Positions 8,280 to 17,796 of a stretch of DNA of 64,000 nucleotides are shown piece by piece. A program made the position numbers and the translations under genes. The stretch is from Rubrivivax sp. (GTDB lineage: Bacteria; Pseudomonadota; Gammaproteobacteria; Burkholderiales; Burkholderiaceae_C). A model generated the notes under the pieces. It was given only the letters and a program-made list of their open reading frames with translations, made no database searches and was not told where the DNA came from. The DNA lies in assembly GCA_016707445.1 (NCBI GenBank), contig JADJHR010000006.1, positions 372,001 through 436,000 of the forward strand, in the 5' to 3' direction. Within the stretch, counting starts at the first letter, position 1. Every line of letters begins with the position of its first letter.

Positions 8280-9829
8280 TCCTGCTCGAAGGTGTGCACC
8301 AGGGTCTGGTTGGACAAGCGGTTGGGTTCGGCCGCTACGCGCGCCATGTCGGGCGGAAAATCCAACAGCGCCGCGAAGCCCTGGGGCGTCAGAAAGCGCA
8401 GCCCCGGCGGAAATGCCGTGGGCGCGCGAAACGGTCGCCGCCCGGCGATCAGGAAGCCCCATTCACCAAAGCTGGGCACATGGGCGTGGTAGGGCGTGAC
8501 GGTCAAGCCCACCGCCTCGAACGTAGCGGCCACGGTCCAGAAGCTGCGCCGTGCAATCAGCGGTGAGGTGGTCTGCACCACCGCAAAGCCGCTGGCGGCC
8601 AGGTGGCGGTCGACCAGCGCGTAGAAACTGGTCGAGTACAGCTTGCCGAGCGAGAAGTTGGTGGGGTCTGGAAAGTCGATGACGATGACGTCGAACATCT
8701 GCTCGTTGCGCTCCAGCCAGCCGAAGGCGTCGGCATTCACGATCTGCAGCTTGGGGCTGGTCAGCGCGCCGCCGTTCAGCGCCGTCAGCAGCGGCTGGCT
8801 GGCGAACAGGCGCGTCATGTGCGGGTCGAGCTCGACCAGGGTCACGTGCTCGACGCTGGGGTATTTGAGGATCTCGCGCACCGCCATGCCGTCGCCGCCG
8901 CCCAGCACCAGCACCTGCCGCGGCGCGCCCTGTGCGGCCATGGCGGGGTGCACCAGGGCCTCGTGGTAGCGGTACTCGTCGCGCGAATGGAACTGCAGGT
9001 TGCCGTTCAGGAACAGGCGCACGCCGGCCGGCCCGCGGGTGACCACGATGCGCTGGTAGTCGCTGCTTTCGCGCAGCACCACGTTGTCGCCGAAGAAGCG
9101 GTCTTCGGCCCAGGTGGTGATGTGGTCGGCAGCCGCCATGGTGGCCGCCAGCACCACCACCACGGCGGCACAGGCCGCGGCGTGCAAGGCCCAGCGCCGC
9201 AGGTGCTGGCGAAACAGCAGCAGTGCCCACACCGCGACCGCCGCGTTCAGAAGCCCGAAGAAAACCCCCGTGCGGATCAGCCCCAGGTGCGGCACGAACA
9301 GCAGCGGGAAGGCCAGTGCGACCACCAGCGCACCCAGGTAGTCGAAGGTCAGCACCTGCGACACCAGGTCCTTCAGCGCATAACGTTCGCGGAACTGGCG
9401 CTTGAGGATGCGCATCACCAGCGGGATCTCCAGCCCCACCAGCACGCCCACCAGCAGCACCAGGCCATACAGCAGCACACGAAACGGCAGCACGCTGGCC
9501 ACCGGCAGGCTGCTGTGAGCGACGAACAGTGCCGCCGGCAGCAGCCCGCCCACCAGGCCCACCAGCAGTTCGATGACCAGGAAGTGCGACACCAGCTGGT
9601 GCTCGATGTGGCGGCTGGCCCAGGAGCCGATGCCCATCGCGAACAGGTAGGTGCCGATCACGGTGCTGAACTGCAGCACCGAGTCGCCCAGCAGGTAGCT
9701 GGCCAGTGCGCCGGCGGCGAGCTCGTAGACCAGCCCGCAGGCCGCGACGACGAAGACCGAGACCAGCAGTGCCAGCTCGGCCGGGGCGACACGACCCTGG
9801 GCCGTGCCGTCCGCCGTGGCAGCGGTCAT
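8258..9829 (-). CDS. Membrane-fused polyamine aminopropyltransferase (spermidine synthase-like)
   Basis: This 523-residue protein has about seven transmembrane helices in residues 1-235 and a cytoplasmic spermidine-synthase-like methyltransferase fold in the second half. The catalytic half contains RDEYRYHEALVHPAMA, VLVLGGGDGMAVREILKYP (about residue 310), VTLVELDP and IVIDFPDPTN. These match the decarboxylated-AdoMet-binding motifs, although DFPDPTN replaces the DSSDP found in classical SpeE. The likely reaction is transfer of an aminopropyl group to an amine acceptor at the membrane; the acceptor is unknown. SpeD at 3736-4113 could supply the donor. It starts 10 bp after the DUF350 gene and overlaps the flavoprotein gene by 22 bp, so it sits in the middle of an operon. 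Confidence 0.9.
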   Translation of the reverse strand: MTAATADGTAQGRVAPAELALLVSVFVVAACGLVYELAAGALASYLLGDSVLQFSTVIGTYLFAMGIGSWASRHIEHQLVSHFLVIELLVGLVGGLLPAALFVAHSSLPVASVLPFRVLLYGLVLLVGVLVGLEIPLVMRILKRQFRERYALKDLVSQVLTFDYLGALVVALAFPLLFVPHLGLIRTGVFFGLLNAAVAVWALLLFRQHLRRWALHAAACAAVVVVLAATMAAADHITTWAEDRFFGDNVVLRESSDYQRIVVTRGPAGVRLFLNGNLQFHSRDEYRYHEALVHPAMAAQGAPRQVLVLGGGDGMAVREILKYPSVEHVTLVELDPHMTRLFASQPLLTALNGGALTSPKLQIVNADAFGWLERNEQMFDVIVIDFPDPTNFSLGKLYSTSFYALVDRHLAASGFAVVQTTSPLIARRSFWTVAATFEAVGLTVTPYHAHVPSFGEWGFLIAGRRPFRAPTAFPPGLRFLTPQGFAALLDFPPDMARVAAEPNRLSNQTLVHTFEQEWGRVQQ

Positions 9830-9839
9830 CGCGCGGGGC

Positions 9840-10064
9840 TCAGCCGTGCACTGCGGCGGAGATGATCAGGCCGACCGAGATGCACATCGAGCCGACCACG
9901 ATGGCCAGCGCCAGGTTCTTGTGCTCGACGATCTCGGCCCACAGGTTATAGGGCGTGAGCTTGTCGATGATGATGAAGACCAGGCACAGGATGAACACGC
10001 CCATCAGCGCAAAGATCATCGAGCCGAAGAACACGGCCGGCTTGAGCCATTCGATTCCCATCAT
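9840..10064 (-). CDS. DUF350 small membrane protein
   Basis: This 74-residue protein has two strongly hydrophobic helices (about residues 8-32 and 50-70) joined by the polar loop DKLTPYNLWAEIVEHKN. It matches the DUF350 (YjfL-type) family, whose function is unknown. An AAAGGA ribosome-binding site precedes the ATGATG start. It lies between the DUF4178 and aminopropyltransferase genes, 54 bp and 10 bp away, and is probably cotranscribed with both. DUF350 proteins are often found beside aminopropyltransferase and DUF4178 genes, which supports a shared envelope-related role. Confidence 0.87.
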   Translation of the reverse strand: MMGIEWLKPAVFFGSMIFALMGVFILCLVFIIIDKLTPYNLWAEIVEHKNLALAIVVGSMCISVGLIISAAVHG

Positions 10065-10118
10065 GGTGCAGTCCTTTCGTGTGTCATTGCGGGCATGGGT
10101 CGCCTGTCGCTGCCCGTT

Positions 10119-11729
10119 TCACTTGTGCCCGCCGCCGCTGGAGTATCCGCCCCAGGATCCGCCGCCGGTGCGCGAGCCGCCCGAGCCCACCGTGCGCAGG
10201 CATTGCTGGTATTCGGCGCTCGATTCGCCGAAGGCCTTGCGCTGGTCATCGCAGTCGTCGCTGCTGCAGGTCACCAGGATCATCATCAGCAGCACGAACA
10301 TCACCAGCACGACCACGCCCCTGGCCGTCGAGGCTGTAGCCTTGGCGGTGTCGAACGACAGCGGCGAGGCATCGCGCTTGAGAGCACCCAGGCCCGCCGA
10401 GTCGATTCCGAAGGCCTTGGCCACCAGGCTGGCGTCCAGCGCCTCGCCGGCCGACCACACCGACTCGGCCGGGGTCTGCTCGAGCGACAGGCGCTTCTTG
10501 GCGGCCGAGCCGGTGCCGTCGTAATCGGTCACGCGCGCGATCTCGTCGCGCTGCACCCGCCAGTAGAACTCGCCCTGCACCCAGCTGACCTTGGCCTTGT
10601 AGGTGTAGCGCTTCTTGTAGGTCTGGCCGCGCCAGGTGACCTGATCACCCTGTGCCTTGCCGGGCGTGCCGGTGACCGGCCGCACCCAGCTCCAGCCGTC
10701 CTCGGCGTCGACCAGGAAGGCGAAGCCGTTGAGCTGGTTGTAGAGCAGGTACTCACGCCAGTAGGTCTGCTCCTCGTCGTCGCCGGGCTCGGGCAGGTCG
10801 CAGCGTTCCTGGTAGCCCACGACCTGCCAGTCCTCGGGCTTGGGCGTGCCCAGCTGCAACTGGCCGCTGCGGCCCAAGGGAATCAAGGGTTCCAGCCCGC
10901 CGGCGCCGCTGTTGTTCTGTCGATAGTGCGCCAGCTCACCGCCCACGCCCTGGGACACGTCGACCACGGCGTTGCACTGCGGGCAGCTCAGCGCCTGCGT
11001 GGTGGCCAGCTTGACTTCGAGCGCGGCGCCGCAGCTCGGGCAGTCGAAGGCGCGGCCGCCCAGCGTCTTCTCGCTGCTGTCCTTCAGTCCGCTCAAGCCC
11101 AGATCGGCGAGCAGCACGGCGCGCCCGCTGGACCAGGTCGGCTGGCGGGCATTGCTGTAGTCCAGCGTGCCCACCTCGTCCTGCGCATTGCGCAGGTCGA
11201 CGACGATGAAGTCACCCTGCAGCTGCGGTGGCGTGGGCAGTTCGCCCTGCGCCGCGATGAGGTGGGTCTTGACGATCGACGCCACCGTCCAGCCGCGGCC
11301 GTCGACGGTGCAGACGCTGCCGCTGCCCAGGCCTACGGCGGCGTCGGCGTCAGGCGGGGCGTCGGCCGGCCAGGCGGTGTCGAAGGCGAAGACGTAGGCG
11401 CCGTTGTCCTCGCTCAGCCAGCCACTGCGGCCGCTGTCGAACAGCGCATGCCATTCGTTCCAGGTGCCGCCGTCGTAGCCGTACTGCAGTCGGCCCACCA
11501 GTGAGAAGGCCAGGCCCTTGTAGTGGCCGCCGACACCCAGCTGCAAGGGGCTGTGGTCGTCGAACAGCTCGGCACTGACGCCGATGCGTTGCAGCGCGTC
11601 ACCGTCGCGCACCAATGTGCTGCGGCAGAAGCTGCAGACGGCACTGGCCGAAGCGGCCGAGGCGAACTCGACCGGCGCGCCGCAATGAGGGCAGGCCGCG
11701 CGGTAGACGCGCTGCGGTGAGGTCGCCAC
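10119..11729 (-). CDS. DUF4178 domain protein with two zinc ribbons
   Basis: This 536-residue protein of unknown function begins with a zinc ribbon (Cys13, Cys16, Cys32 and Cys35, in ACPHCGAPVEF and VCSFC). A DUF4178 module follows (LGVGGHYKGLAFSLVGRLQ, WNEWHALFDSG), then a second zinc ribbon near residue 230 (CPSCGAAL and CPQC) and a second DUF4178-like segment (WREYLLYN). A single transmembrane helix lies near the C-terminus (GVVVLVMFVLLMMILVTC), and the tail is rich in Gly and Ser. The start is a GTG at 11729, chosen because it opens directly into the zinc ribbon 10 bp after the upstream SPFH gene. The product is probably anchored in the inner membrane with its domains in the cytoplasm. 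Confidence 0.88.
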   Translation of the reverse strand: MATSPQRVYRAACPHCGAPVEFASAASASAVCSFCRSTLVRDGDALQRIGVSAELFDDHSPLQLGVGGHYKGLAFSLVGRLQYGYDGGTWNEWHALFDSGRSGWLSEDNGAYVFAFDTAWPADAPPDADAAVGLGSGSVCTVDGRGWTVASIVKTHLIAAQGELPTPPQLQGDFIVVDLRNAQDEVGTLDYSNARQPTWSSGRAVLLADLGLSGLKDSSEKTLGGRAFDCPSCGAALEVKLATTQALSCPQCNAVVDVSQGVGGELAHYRQNNSGAGGLEPLIPLGRSGQLQLGTPKPEDWQVVGYQERCDLPEPGDDEEQTYWREYLLYNQLNGFAFLVDAEDGWSWVRPVTGTPGKAQGDQVTWRGQTYKKRYTYKAKVSWVQGEFYWRVQRDEIARVTDYDGTGSAAKKRLSLEQTPAESVWSAGEALDASLVAKAFGIDSAGLGALKRDASPLSFDTAKATASTARGVVVLVMFVLLMMILVTCSSDDCDDQRKAFGESSAEYQQCLRTVGSGGSRTGGGSWGGYSSGGGHK

Positions 11730-11739
11730 GAGGTCGAGG

Positions 11740-12793
11740 CTACACCAGCTTCTTCAGCAGCTCGGCCTTCTTGGTGCTGAACTCATCCTCGGTCAGGATG
11801 CCCTTCTGCTTGAGCTCGGCCAGTTTTTCCAGCGTCGCCATCACCTCATCGGGCTTCAGGGCGACTGGTGCTGCGGCGGCCGCCGCGGCTGCAGCAGCGG
11901 CCGGGTTCGACCCGGCCAGGCCACCAGCCAGCTGCTGCGCCATCACCTGGCCCAGCGCCACGCCGGCACCCAGGCCCATGGCGTCGCCGGCAATGCCGCT
12001 GCCACCGCCGCCCACCGCCTTTGGCGAACTTCGGGATCGCCTGCGCCGTCTGGTACTGCATGAACTTGCCCATGTCGCCGCCGACCATGCCCATGCCGAT
12101 CTTCTGGTCGAGGATCTTCTGCAGCTCTTCGGGCAGGCTGACGTTCTGCACCGTCACCGATTCCAGCGCGAGGCCGAGCTTGGCGAATTCCTCGGCGTTG
12201 GCCGCCTTGAGCTGGTTGGCGAACTCGATCTGGTTGGCCGCCAGGTCCAGGAAGGGGATGCCGCTGGACGCCACGGCGTCGCTGATGTGCTGCAGCATCA
12301 GCGCCCGCAGCTGGCCGTCGAGGTCGTCGACCGTGTAGCGATCGCGCGTGCCGGACACCGCGATGTGGAAAGCCTTCGGGTCGGCGATGCGGTAGGCGTA
12401 GTTGCCGAAGGCGCGCAGCCGCACGGCGCCGAAGTCCTTGTCGCGGATCGTCACCGGCTGGGTGGTGCCCCAGCGGCGGTCGAGCTGCTGGCGCGTGCTG
12501 AAGAAGTAGACGTCGCTCTTGAACGGGCTCTGGAACAGCTTGTCCCAGTTCTTCAGGTAGGTCAGGACGGGGATCGTCTGCGTCGTCAGCTTGTACATGC
12601 CGGGGCCGAAGACGTCGGCCACCTTGCCCTCGTTGACGAACACCGCCATCTGGCTTTCGCGCACGGTCAGCGAGCCGCCATACTGGATCTCGTTGCCGGC
12701 CATTGGGTAGCGCCAGGCCAGCGTGCCGTCGCCGGACTCGGTCCACTCCAGGATGTCGATGAACTGTTTCTTGATGAAATCCATCAGTGCCAT
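11740..12793 (-). pseudogene. SPFH-domain protein with C-terminal SHOCT domain, interrupted by a frameshift
   Basis: The first part encodes an SPFH/band-7 domain (MALMDFIKKQFIDILEW, GPGMYKLTTQTIPVLTYL, LRAFGNYAYRIADP), of the YdjI or virion-core-protein-like type. The reading frame leaves this sequence at about 12012. The other frame carries the natural continuation: Gly-rich linker, AGDAMGLGAGVALGQVMAQQ, an Ala-rich stretch, then a SHOCT module (KLAELKQKGILTEDEFSTKK). Removing one of the three C residues at 12011-12013 restores a continuous protein of about 350 residues. The start at 12793 has an AAGGAT ribosome-binding site. It is the first gene of the operon with DUF4178, DUF350 and the aminopropyltransferase. 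The break may be a real mutation or a sequencing error in a G-rich run. Confidence 0.82.
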
Positions 12794-12879
12794 GACCCAT
12801 CCTTGCATCTGAATCCCCGAAGGCCGGGGTGCGTCGAATAATACGCGCCGGGCTGTCGACACTGATAGGTGGAACACCG

Positions 12880-14106
12880 ATGAATCACACGGCCATGCGC
12901 ATCGCGGTGGTGGGGGCCGGCCCGGCCGGGCTGGCGCTGGCACTGCTGGCCGCTCGGCTGTTGCCGCAGGCGCAGGTCACGTTGTTTGATGCCCGCCCCG
13001 CCGAGCGCGACGTGTCGGCCGACCCGCGCACCCTGGCACTGGCGCTGGGCAGCGTGCAGCTGCTGCAACGGCTGGCGGCCTGGCCGGCGGCTCAGGCCGT
13101 ACCCATCCTCGAGGTGCAAGTGTCCCAGGCCGCGCCGTCGCTGCCCGCCGACTGGGCTGAGAGCGAGGTGCGCATCTCGGCGGCCGAGATGGGCGTGCCG
13201 CTGCTCGGCGCCGTGCTGGCCTATGGCCCGCTGGTGACGACCTTGCAGGCCGCGTGGCAGGCTGAGGCGGCGCGTGACCCGGCGCGGCTGGTCAGCCGCT
13301 TCGGGGCACCGGTGCAAAGCCTGCGCGCGCTGGCGGCCGGCAGCGGCGCCGAAGTGGTGGCGGCCGACGCCGTTGCGTCTTTCGACCTCGCGGTGGTCGC
13401 CGAAGGCGGTGTCTTCGCCGACCAGGCGCGCAAGGCCCTGGCGCACGACTACCGGCAGACCGCCTGGGTCGGCACCGTCACGCTCGAGGGCGCGCCGCCG
13501 GGCACGGCCTTCGAACGTTTCACGCGCCAGGGGCCGCTGGCGCTGCTGCCCTTGCCGGATGTCGTGGGCCCGTCAGGCGTGGCGGGCCAGGTGGAAGGCG
13601 CGGTGCGGGCGGCGATGGTCTGGTGCGTGGCCGCCGACGACGACCCGGTGCGTGATCTCGACGACACGCAGCGCCGCCGGGTCATCGACACGCTGCTGCC
13701 GCCGGCCGCCGGGCGCGCCGTCGACATCGGGCCGCTGAAGCACTTCGCGCTCGGGTTGAACGCCGAGCGCACGCTGGTCGACCGCCGCATCGTGCGCATC
13801 GGCAATGCGGCGCAGACGCTTCATCCGGTGGCGGGCCAGGGGCTGAACCTGGGACTGCGCGACGCCTATGCGCTGGTCGAAGCGCTGCGTTTCGGTGTCG
13901 ACATCGACACCGCGCTGCGCCGCGTCGAATGGGCACGTGCGCCCGACCGCTGGCTGACGATCGCCAGCACCGACTTCCTGGCGCGCAGTTTCACCTGGAC
14001 CTGGCCAGGGCTGGGCGCCGTGCGCGGCGGCGCCTTGGCAGCGCTGCAACGGGCGTCGCCGCTGAAGCGCCAGTTGGCGCAGCGCATGATGTTCGGGTCG
14101 AGGTAG
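12880..14106 (+). CDS. UbiH/UbiF/COQ6-family FAD-dependent monooxygenase
   Basis: This 408-residue flavoprotein monooxygenase has the FAD motif IAVVGAGPAGLALALLAARL at the N-terminus. The second FAD motif is RIGNAAQTLHPVAGQGLNLG with the DAYAL helix behind it. That combination is typical of the aromatic-ring hydroxylases of ubiquinone biosynthesis. Which ring carbon it would hydroxylate cannot be told, since Burkholderiales carry several paralogues, so no symbol is given. The ATG at 12880 was chosen because MNHTAMR leads straight into the Rossmann fold; an upstream in-frame ATG at 12829 would run towards the divergent SPFH promoter. It ends 11 bp before the convergent nitrilase gene. Confidence 0.9.
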   Translation: MNHTAMRIAVVGAGPAGLALALLAARLLPQAQVTLFDARPAERDVSADPRTLALALGSVQLLQRLAAWPAAQAVPILEVQVSQAAPSLPADWAESEVRISAAEMGVPLLGAVLAYGPLVTTLQAAWQAEAARDPARLVSRFGAPVQSLRALAAGSGAEVVAADAVASFDLAVVAEGGVFADQARKALAHDYRQTAWVGTVTLEGAPPGTAFERFTRQGPLALLPLPDVVGPSGVAGQVEGAVRAAMVWCVAADDDPVRDLDDTQRRRVIDTLLPPAAGRAVDIGPLKHFALGLNAERTLVDRRIVRIGNAAQTLHPVAGQGLNLGLRDAYALVEALRFGVDIDTALRRVEWARAPDRWLTIASTDFLARSFTWTWPGLGAVRGGALAALQRASPLKRQLAQRMMFGSR

Positions 14107-14117
14107 GCCGCAACGGC

Positions 14118-14918
14118 CTACAGCCGTCGGTGCACCAGCGCCGGCAGCTGGGCGCGCACCGATGCGATGCGCCCGGCATCCACCTCGGCGATGACCACGC
14201 CTTCGCCTTCGGCCTGCACCGCGACCACCTCGCCCCAGGGGTCGACGATCATGCTGTGGCCCCAGGTGCGGCGGCCGTTCTCGTGCCGCCCGCCCTGCGC
14301 CGGCGCCAGCACGTAACACTGGTTCTCGACCGCGCGCGCGCGCAGCAGCAGTTCCCAGTGCGCCTGGCCCGTGGTGTGCGTGAAGGCCGCCGGCACCACC
14401 AGCAGGTCGCAAGGCGGGGACATCAGGGCGCGATACAGCTCAGGGAAGCGCAGGTCGTAGCAGATCGACAGGCCCACGCGCAGGGGGCCGGCCTGCAAGG
14501 CCACCACCTCGCTACCGGCACTGAGCGTGCGTCCCTCGTCGTACTGCTCGCGGCCGTTGTCGTAGGCAAAGAGGTGGATCTTGTCGTAGCGTGCCGCCAG
14601 GCTGCCGTCGGGCGCAAAGACAGGGCAGCTGTTGATGGCGTGTGCGGCGTCGCTGCCACGCAGCGGCAGTGTGCCGCCAATCACCCACAGGCCGTGCCGG
14701 CGTGCGGCATCGGCCAGCATGCGCTGGATCGGGCCGTCGCCGGCAGCCTCGGCCACACGCAGCTTGTCGTCGTCGCGCCGGCCCATCAGGCAGAAGTACT
14801 CGGGCAGCGCCACCAGGGCGGCACCGGCGTCGGCGGCCAGCGCGATCAGGCGCGCGGCGGTCTCGAGGTTGCGGTCCACGTCGGGGCTGGACACCATCTG
14901 CAGCGCGGCGATCTTCAT
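14118..14918 (-). CDS. Carbon-nitrogen hydrolase, nitrilase superfamily (NIT1/NIT2-like amidase)
   Basis: This 266-residue cytoplasmic hydrolase has the complete catalytic triad of the family: Glu40 in VALPEYFCLMG, Lys113 in RYDKIHLFAYD and Cys153 in SICYDLRFPELYR. The length and the WGHSMIVDPWG segment fit the Nit branch, whose best-known member removes deaminated glutathione. That activity is a reasonable guess but not shown by the sequence. The ATG at 14918 gives MKIAALQMVSS, the normal family start. It is convergent with the UbiH-family gene and divergent from glnE, 133 bp away. Confidence 0.91.
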   Translation of the reverse strand: MKIAALQMVSSPDVDRNLETAARLIALAADAGAALVALPEYFCLMGRRDDDKLRVAEAAGDGPIQRMLADAARRHGLWVIGGTLPLRGSDAAHAINSCPVFAPDGSLAARYDKIHLFAYDNGREQYDEGRTLSAGSEVVALQAGPLRVGLSICYDLRFPELYRALMSPPCDLLVVPAAFTHTTGQAHWELLLRARAVENQCYVLAPAQGGRHENGRRTWGHSMIVDPWGEVVAVQAEGEGVVIAEVDAGRIASVRAQLPALVHRRL

Positions 14919-15051
14919 GCTGCGATTCTGGCGCCAAGCCCGCGCCGGCGCAGAAGGGCACGCTGCGGCAGAATCCCCACGGCCACGTGGGCGGATGCAG
15001 GTCGATACCCTCACCAGCCTTTCGGGCAGTACCTGGAGGGGGGCAACAGCG

Positions 15052-17796
15052 ATGGCAGACGAGGTCGCAGCACGCGCGGACCACAGCCGCTTCGTGCAGC
15101 GCATCAGGCGCCGCTACGGCGTGCAGCGCAGCCTGCTGGCCGCCGGCGTGCCCGATCTCGACGGCATCACCGCGCTGGTTCAGACCCTGCAGAGCGGCGG
15201 CCACGATCTACCGGCGGCGTTGCGCGTGGCACGACAACTGGTGCTCGAACGCCTGGCCGAGCTCGACGTCGAACAGGGCGCCCCTCTGGCCGCAATCACC
15301 GGCGCCATGACGCACCTGGCCGAAGCCACGCTCGAGCTCGCCCTGGCGCAGGCACTGGCCGATGCCGATGAGCGCCATGGCGCACCGCGCGACGCGGCCG
15401 GTGCGCGCATCGACTTCTGGATCGTCGGCATGGGCAAGCTCGGCGCGCGCGAGCTCAACGTGTCATCCGACATCGACCTGATCTACGTCTACGAGGACGA
15501 AGGCCAGACTGAAGGCGCCGCCGACGGCACGCGCGTGACCTCGGCGCACGAGTATTTTGCCTGGGTGGCCAAGCGGCTGTATGCCCTGATCGGCGAGACC
15601 ACCGAAGACGGTTTCGTGTTTCGCGTCGACCTGGCTCTGCGGCCCAACGGCAACTCGGGCGCACCGGTGGTCAGCCTGCCGATGCTGGAGGAGTACCTGC
15701 AGGTGCAGGGCCGCGAATGGGAGCGCTTTGCCTGGCTCAAGAGCCGTGTCGTGGCGCCGCGTGCGGCCGTGTCCAGCGGCCGCGCGCTGGCCCTGCGTGC
15801 GCTGGTCACGCCCTTCGTCTACCGGCGCTACCTGGACTACGGCGTCTTCGAGGGCCTGCGCCAGCTGCACCGAAAGATTCGCGACGAGGCGCAGCGCCGT
15901 GCCGCCGGCCGGCCCGAGCGCGCCAACGACGTCAAGCTCTCGCGCGGGGGCATCCGCGAGATCGAGTTCATCGTGCAGCTGATGCAGGTGGTGCGCGGCG
16001 GCCAGTTTCCCGAGATCCGCACGCGGTCGACGCTGACCGCCCTGCAGCGCCTGAGCGAGCGCGGTCTGATGAAGCCCGGCACCGGCGATGCACTGGCCGC
16101 GGCGTACGTCTTTCTGCGCCAGATCGAGCACCGCATCCAGTACCTGGACGACCAGCAGACGCACCTGCTGCCCACGGTCGACGCCGACCTGGCCTGGATT
16201 GCCGCCAGCATGGGCCTGCGCTGCCGCATCACCGACAAGCCCGACGCCTGCGAGCTGCTCGACCGCCTGTGCGAAGTGCGCGAGCTGGTCGCCGGTGAAT
16301 TCGACGCCCTGCTCGGCGAAGGCCAGGCGCCGGCCGCGCGCAGCGGCTGCAAAGGCTGCGGCCCGGCACCACAGCCGGTGGACAGTGAAGCCCTGCTCGA
16401 CCAGCTGCCGCCCGCATTGGCCGAGCGCGTCAGGCCGCTGGCCACGCACCCGCGCGTGCTGGCGCTGCGCGATGAAAGCCGTCTGCGCCTGGGCCGACTG
16501 GTGCTCAAGACCGGCCAGGTGCTGCAGGCCGGCGAATGCACCGAGCAGGCGGCTTTGCGTTTTGTCGACTGGATGGAGGCGCTGCTGCGCCGCGAAAGTT
16601 ACCTGGCGCTGCTGATCGAGCGGCCCGAGGTGCACAAGCGGTTGCTGCGCCTGCTGGGCCTGGCGCGCTGGCCGATGCAGTACCTGATGCGCCACCCGGG
16701 CGTGATCGACGAGCTGGCCGACGAACGCCAGCTGCACCAGCGTTTCGACCGCCAGGCCTTCGTGCGCGAACTGGACGAGCGCCATGACGGCTGGGAACGT
16801 TCGGGCGAGGCCGACGAGGAGCAACTGCTCGACACGCTGCGCCGCGCCCACCATGCCGAAGTCTTCCGCACGCTGGTGCGTGACGTCGAGGGCGAGCTGA
16901 GCGTCGAGCAGGTGGCCGACGACCTGTCGGCGCTGGCCGACGCGGTGCTCGACACCACCTTGCGCTGGGCCTGGGCGCGGCTGGGCCGGCGCCACCGCGA
17001 CGACTGCGGCCTGGCCGTGATCGCCTACGGCAAGCTGGGCGGCAAGGAACTGGGCTACGGCAGCGACCTCGACGTGGTCTTCCTCTACGACGACAGCGAC
17101 GAAGCCGACAAGGACCGCGCGCAAGAGGTCTACGGCCAGTTCGTGCGCAAGCTGATCACTTGGCTGACGCTGCGCACGTCAGCCGGTGAACTGTTCGACA
17201 TCGACACCGCGCTGCGCCCGAACGGCAATTCGGGCCTGCTGGTGACCTCGTTGGCCAGCTTCACCAGCTACCAGACCGGGCGTGGCAGCAACACCGCCTG
17301 GACCTGGGAACATCAGGCCATCACGCGCGCCCGCTTTGCCGCCGGCTGCACGCGCGTGGCCGACGCTTTCGAGGCCACGCGCCGCGCCGTGCTGAGCACC
17401 GCACGCGACCCGGCAGCGCTGGCCCGCGAGGTGGTTGCGATGCGCGGCAGGGTGCGCGCCGCACACCCGGTGCCGGAAGGGCGCTTCGACGTCAAGCACA
17501 GCGCTGGCGGCATGATGGACGTCGAGTTCGTCGTGCAGTACCTGGTGCTGACGTTTGGCCCGACCCAGGCCGACTTGCTGGGCAACGTCGGCAACATCGC
17601 GCTGCTGCGCTGCGCCGAAGCCACCGGCCTGCTGCCCGCCGGTGTGGGGGTGGCTGCTGGCGACGCCTACCGCGAACTGCGCCGCGCCCAGCACCGCGCG
17701 CGGCTGGACGAGAAGCCGACGCAGTTCGAACCCGCGCTGTACGCGCTGCAGCAAGACGCCGTGATCGCCCTGTGGCAGGCGGTGTTCGGCCCGTGA
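15052..17796 (+). CDS. glnE: Bifunctional glutamine-synthetase adenylyltransferase/adenylyl-removing enzyme
   Basis: This 914-residue enzyme attaches AMP to glutamine synthetase and removes it, in response to PII proteins, and so sets nitrogen assimilation. There are two nucleotidyltransferase domains. The N-terminal adenylyl-removing one has GKLGARELNVSSDIDLIYVY (near residue 136), and the C-terminal adenylylating one has GKLGGKELGYGSDLDVVFLY (near residue 670). Each is followed by a helical PII-uridylyltransferase-like region with KLSRGGIREIEFIVQLMQ or KHSAGGMMDVEFVVQYLV. The ATG at 15052 is preceded by GGAGGGG, which decides it over upstream in-frame ATGs inside the divergent nitrilase region. 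It is slightly shorter than the E. coli enzyme but complete. The next gene overlaps its stop codon. Confidence 0.96.
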   Translation: MADEVAARADHSRFVQRIRRRYGVQRSLLAAGVPDLDGITALVQTLQSGGHDLPAALRVARQLVLERLAELDVEQGAPLAAITGAMTHLAEATLELALAQALADADERHGAPRDAAGARIDFWIVGMGKLGARELNVSSDIDLIYVYEDEGQTEGAADGTRVTSAHEYFAWVAKRLYALIGETTEDGFVFRVDLALRPNGNSGAPVVSLPMLEEYLQVQGREWERFAWLKSRVVAPRAAVSSGRALALRALVTPFVYRRYLDYGVFEGLRQLHRKIRDEAQRRAAGRPERANDVKLSRGGIREIEFIVQLMQVVRGGQFPEIRTRSTLTALQRLSERGLMKPGTGDALAAAYVFLRQIEHRIQYLDDQQTHLLPTVDADLAWIAASMGLRCRITDKPDACELLDRLCEVRELVAGEFDALLGEGQAPAARSGCKGCGPAPQPVDSEALLDQLPPALAERVRPLATHPRVLALRDESRLRLGRLVLKTGQVLQAGECTEQAALRFVDWMEALLRRESYLALLIERPEVHKRLLRLLGLARWPMQYLMRHPGVIDELADERQLHQRFDRQAFVRELDERHDGWERSGEADEEQLLDTLRRAHHAEVFRTLVRDVEGELSVEQVADDLSALADAVLDTTLRWAWARLGRRHRDDCGLAVIAYGKLGGKELGYGSDLDVVFLYDDSDEADKDRAQEVYGQFVRKLITWLTLRTSAGELFDIDTALRPNGNSGLLVTSLASFTSYQTGRGSNTAWTWEHQAITRARFAAGCTRVADAFEATRRAVLSTARDPAALAREVVAMRGRVRAAHPVPEGRFDVKHSAGGMMDVEFVVQYLVLTFGPTQADLLGNVGNIALLRCAEATGLLPAGVGVAAGDAYRELRRAQHRARLDEKPTQFEPALYALQQDAVIALWQAVFGP

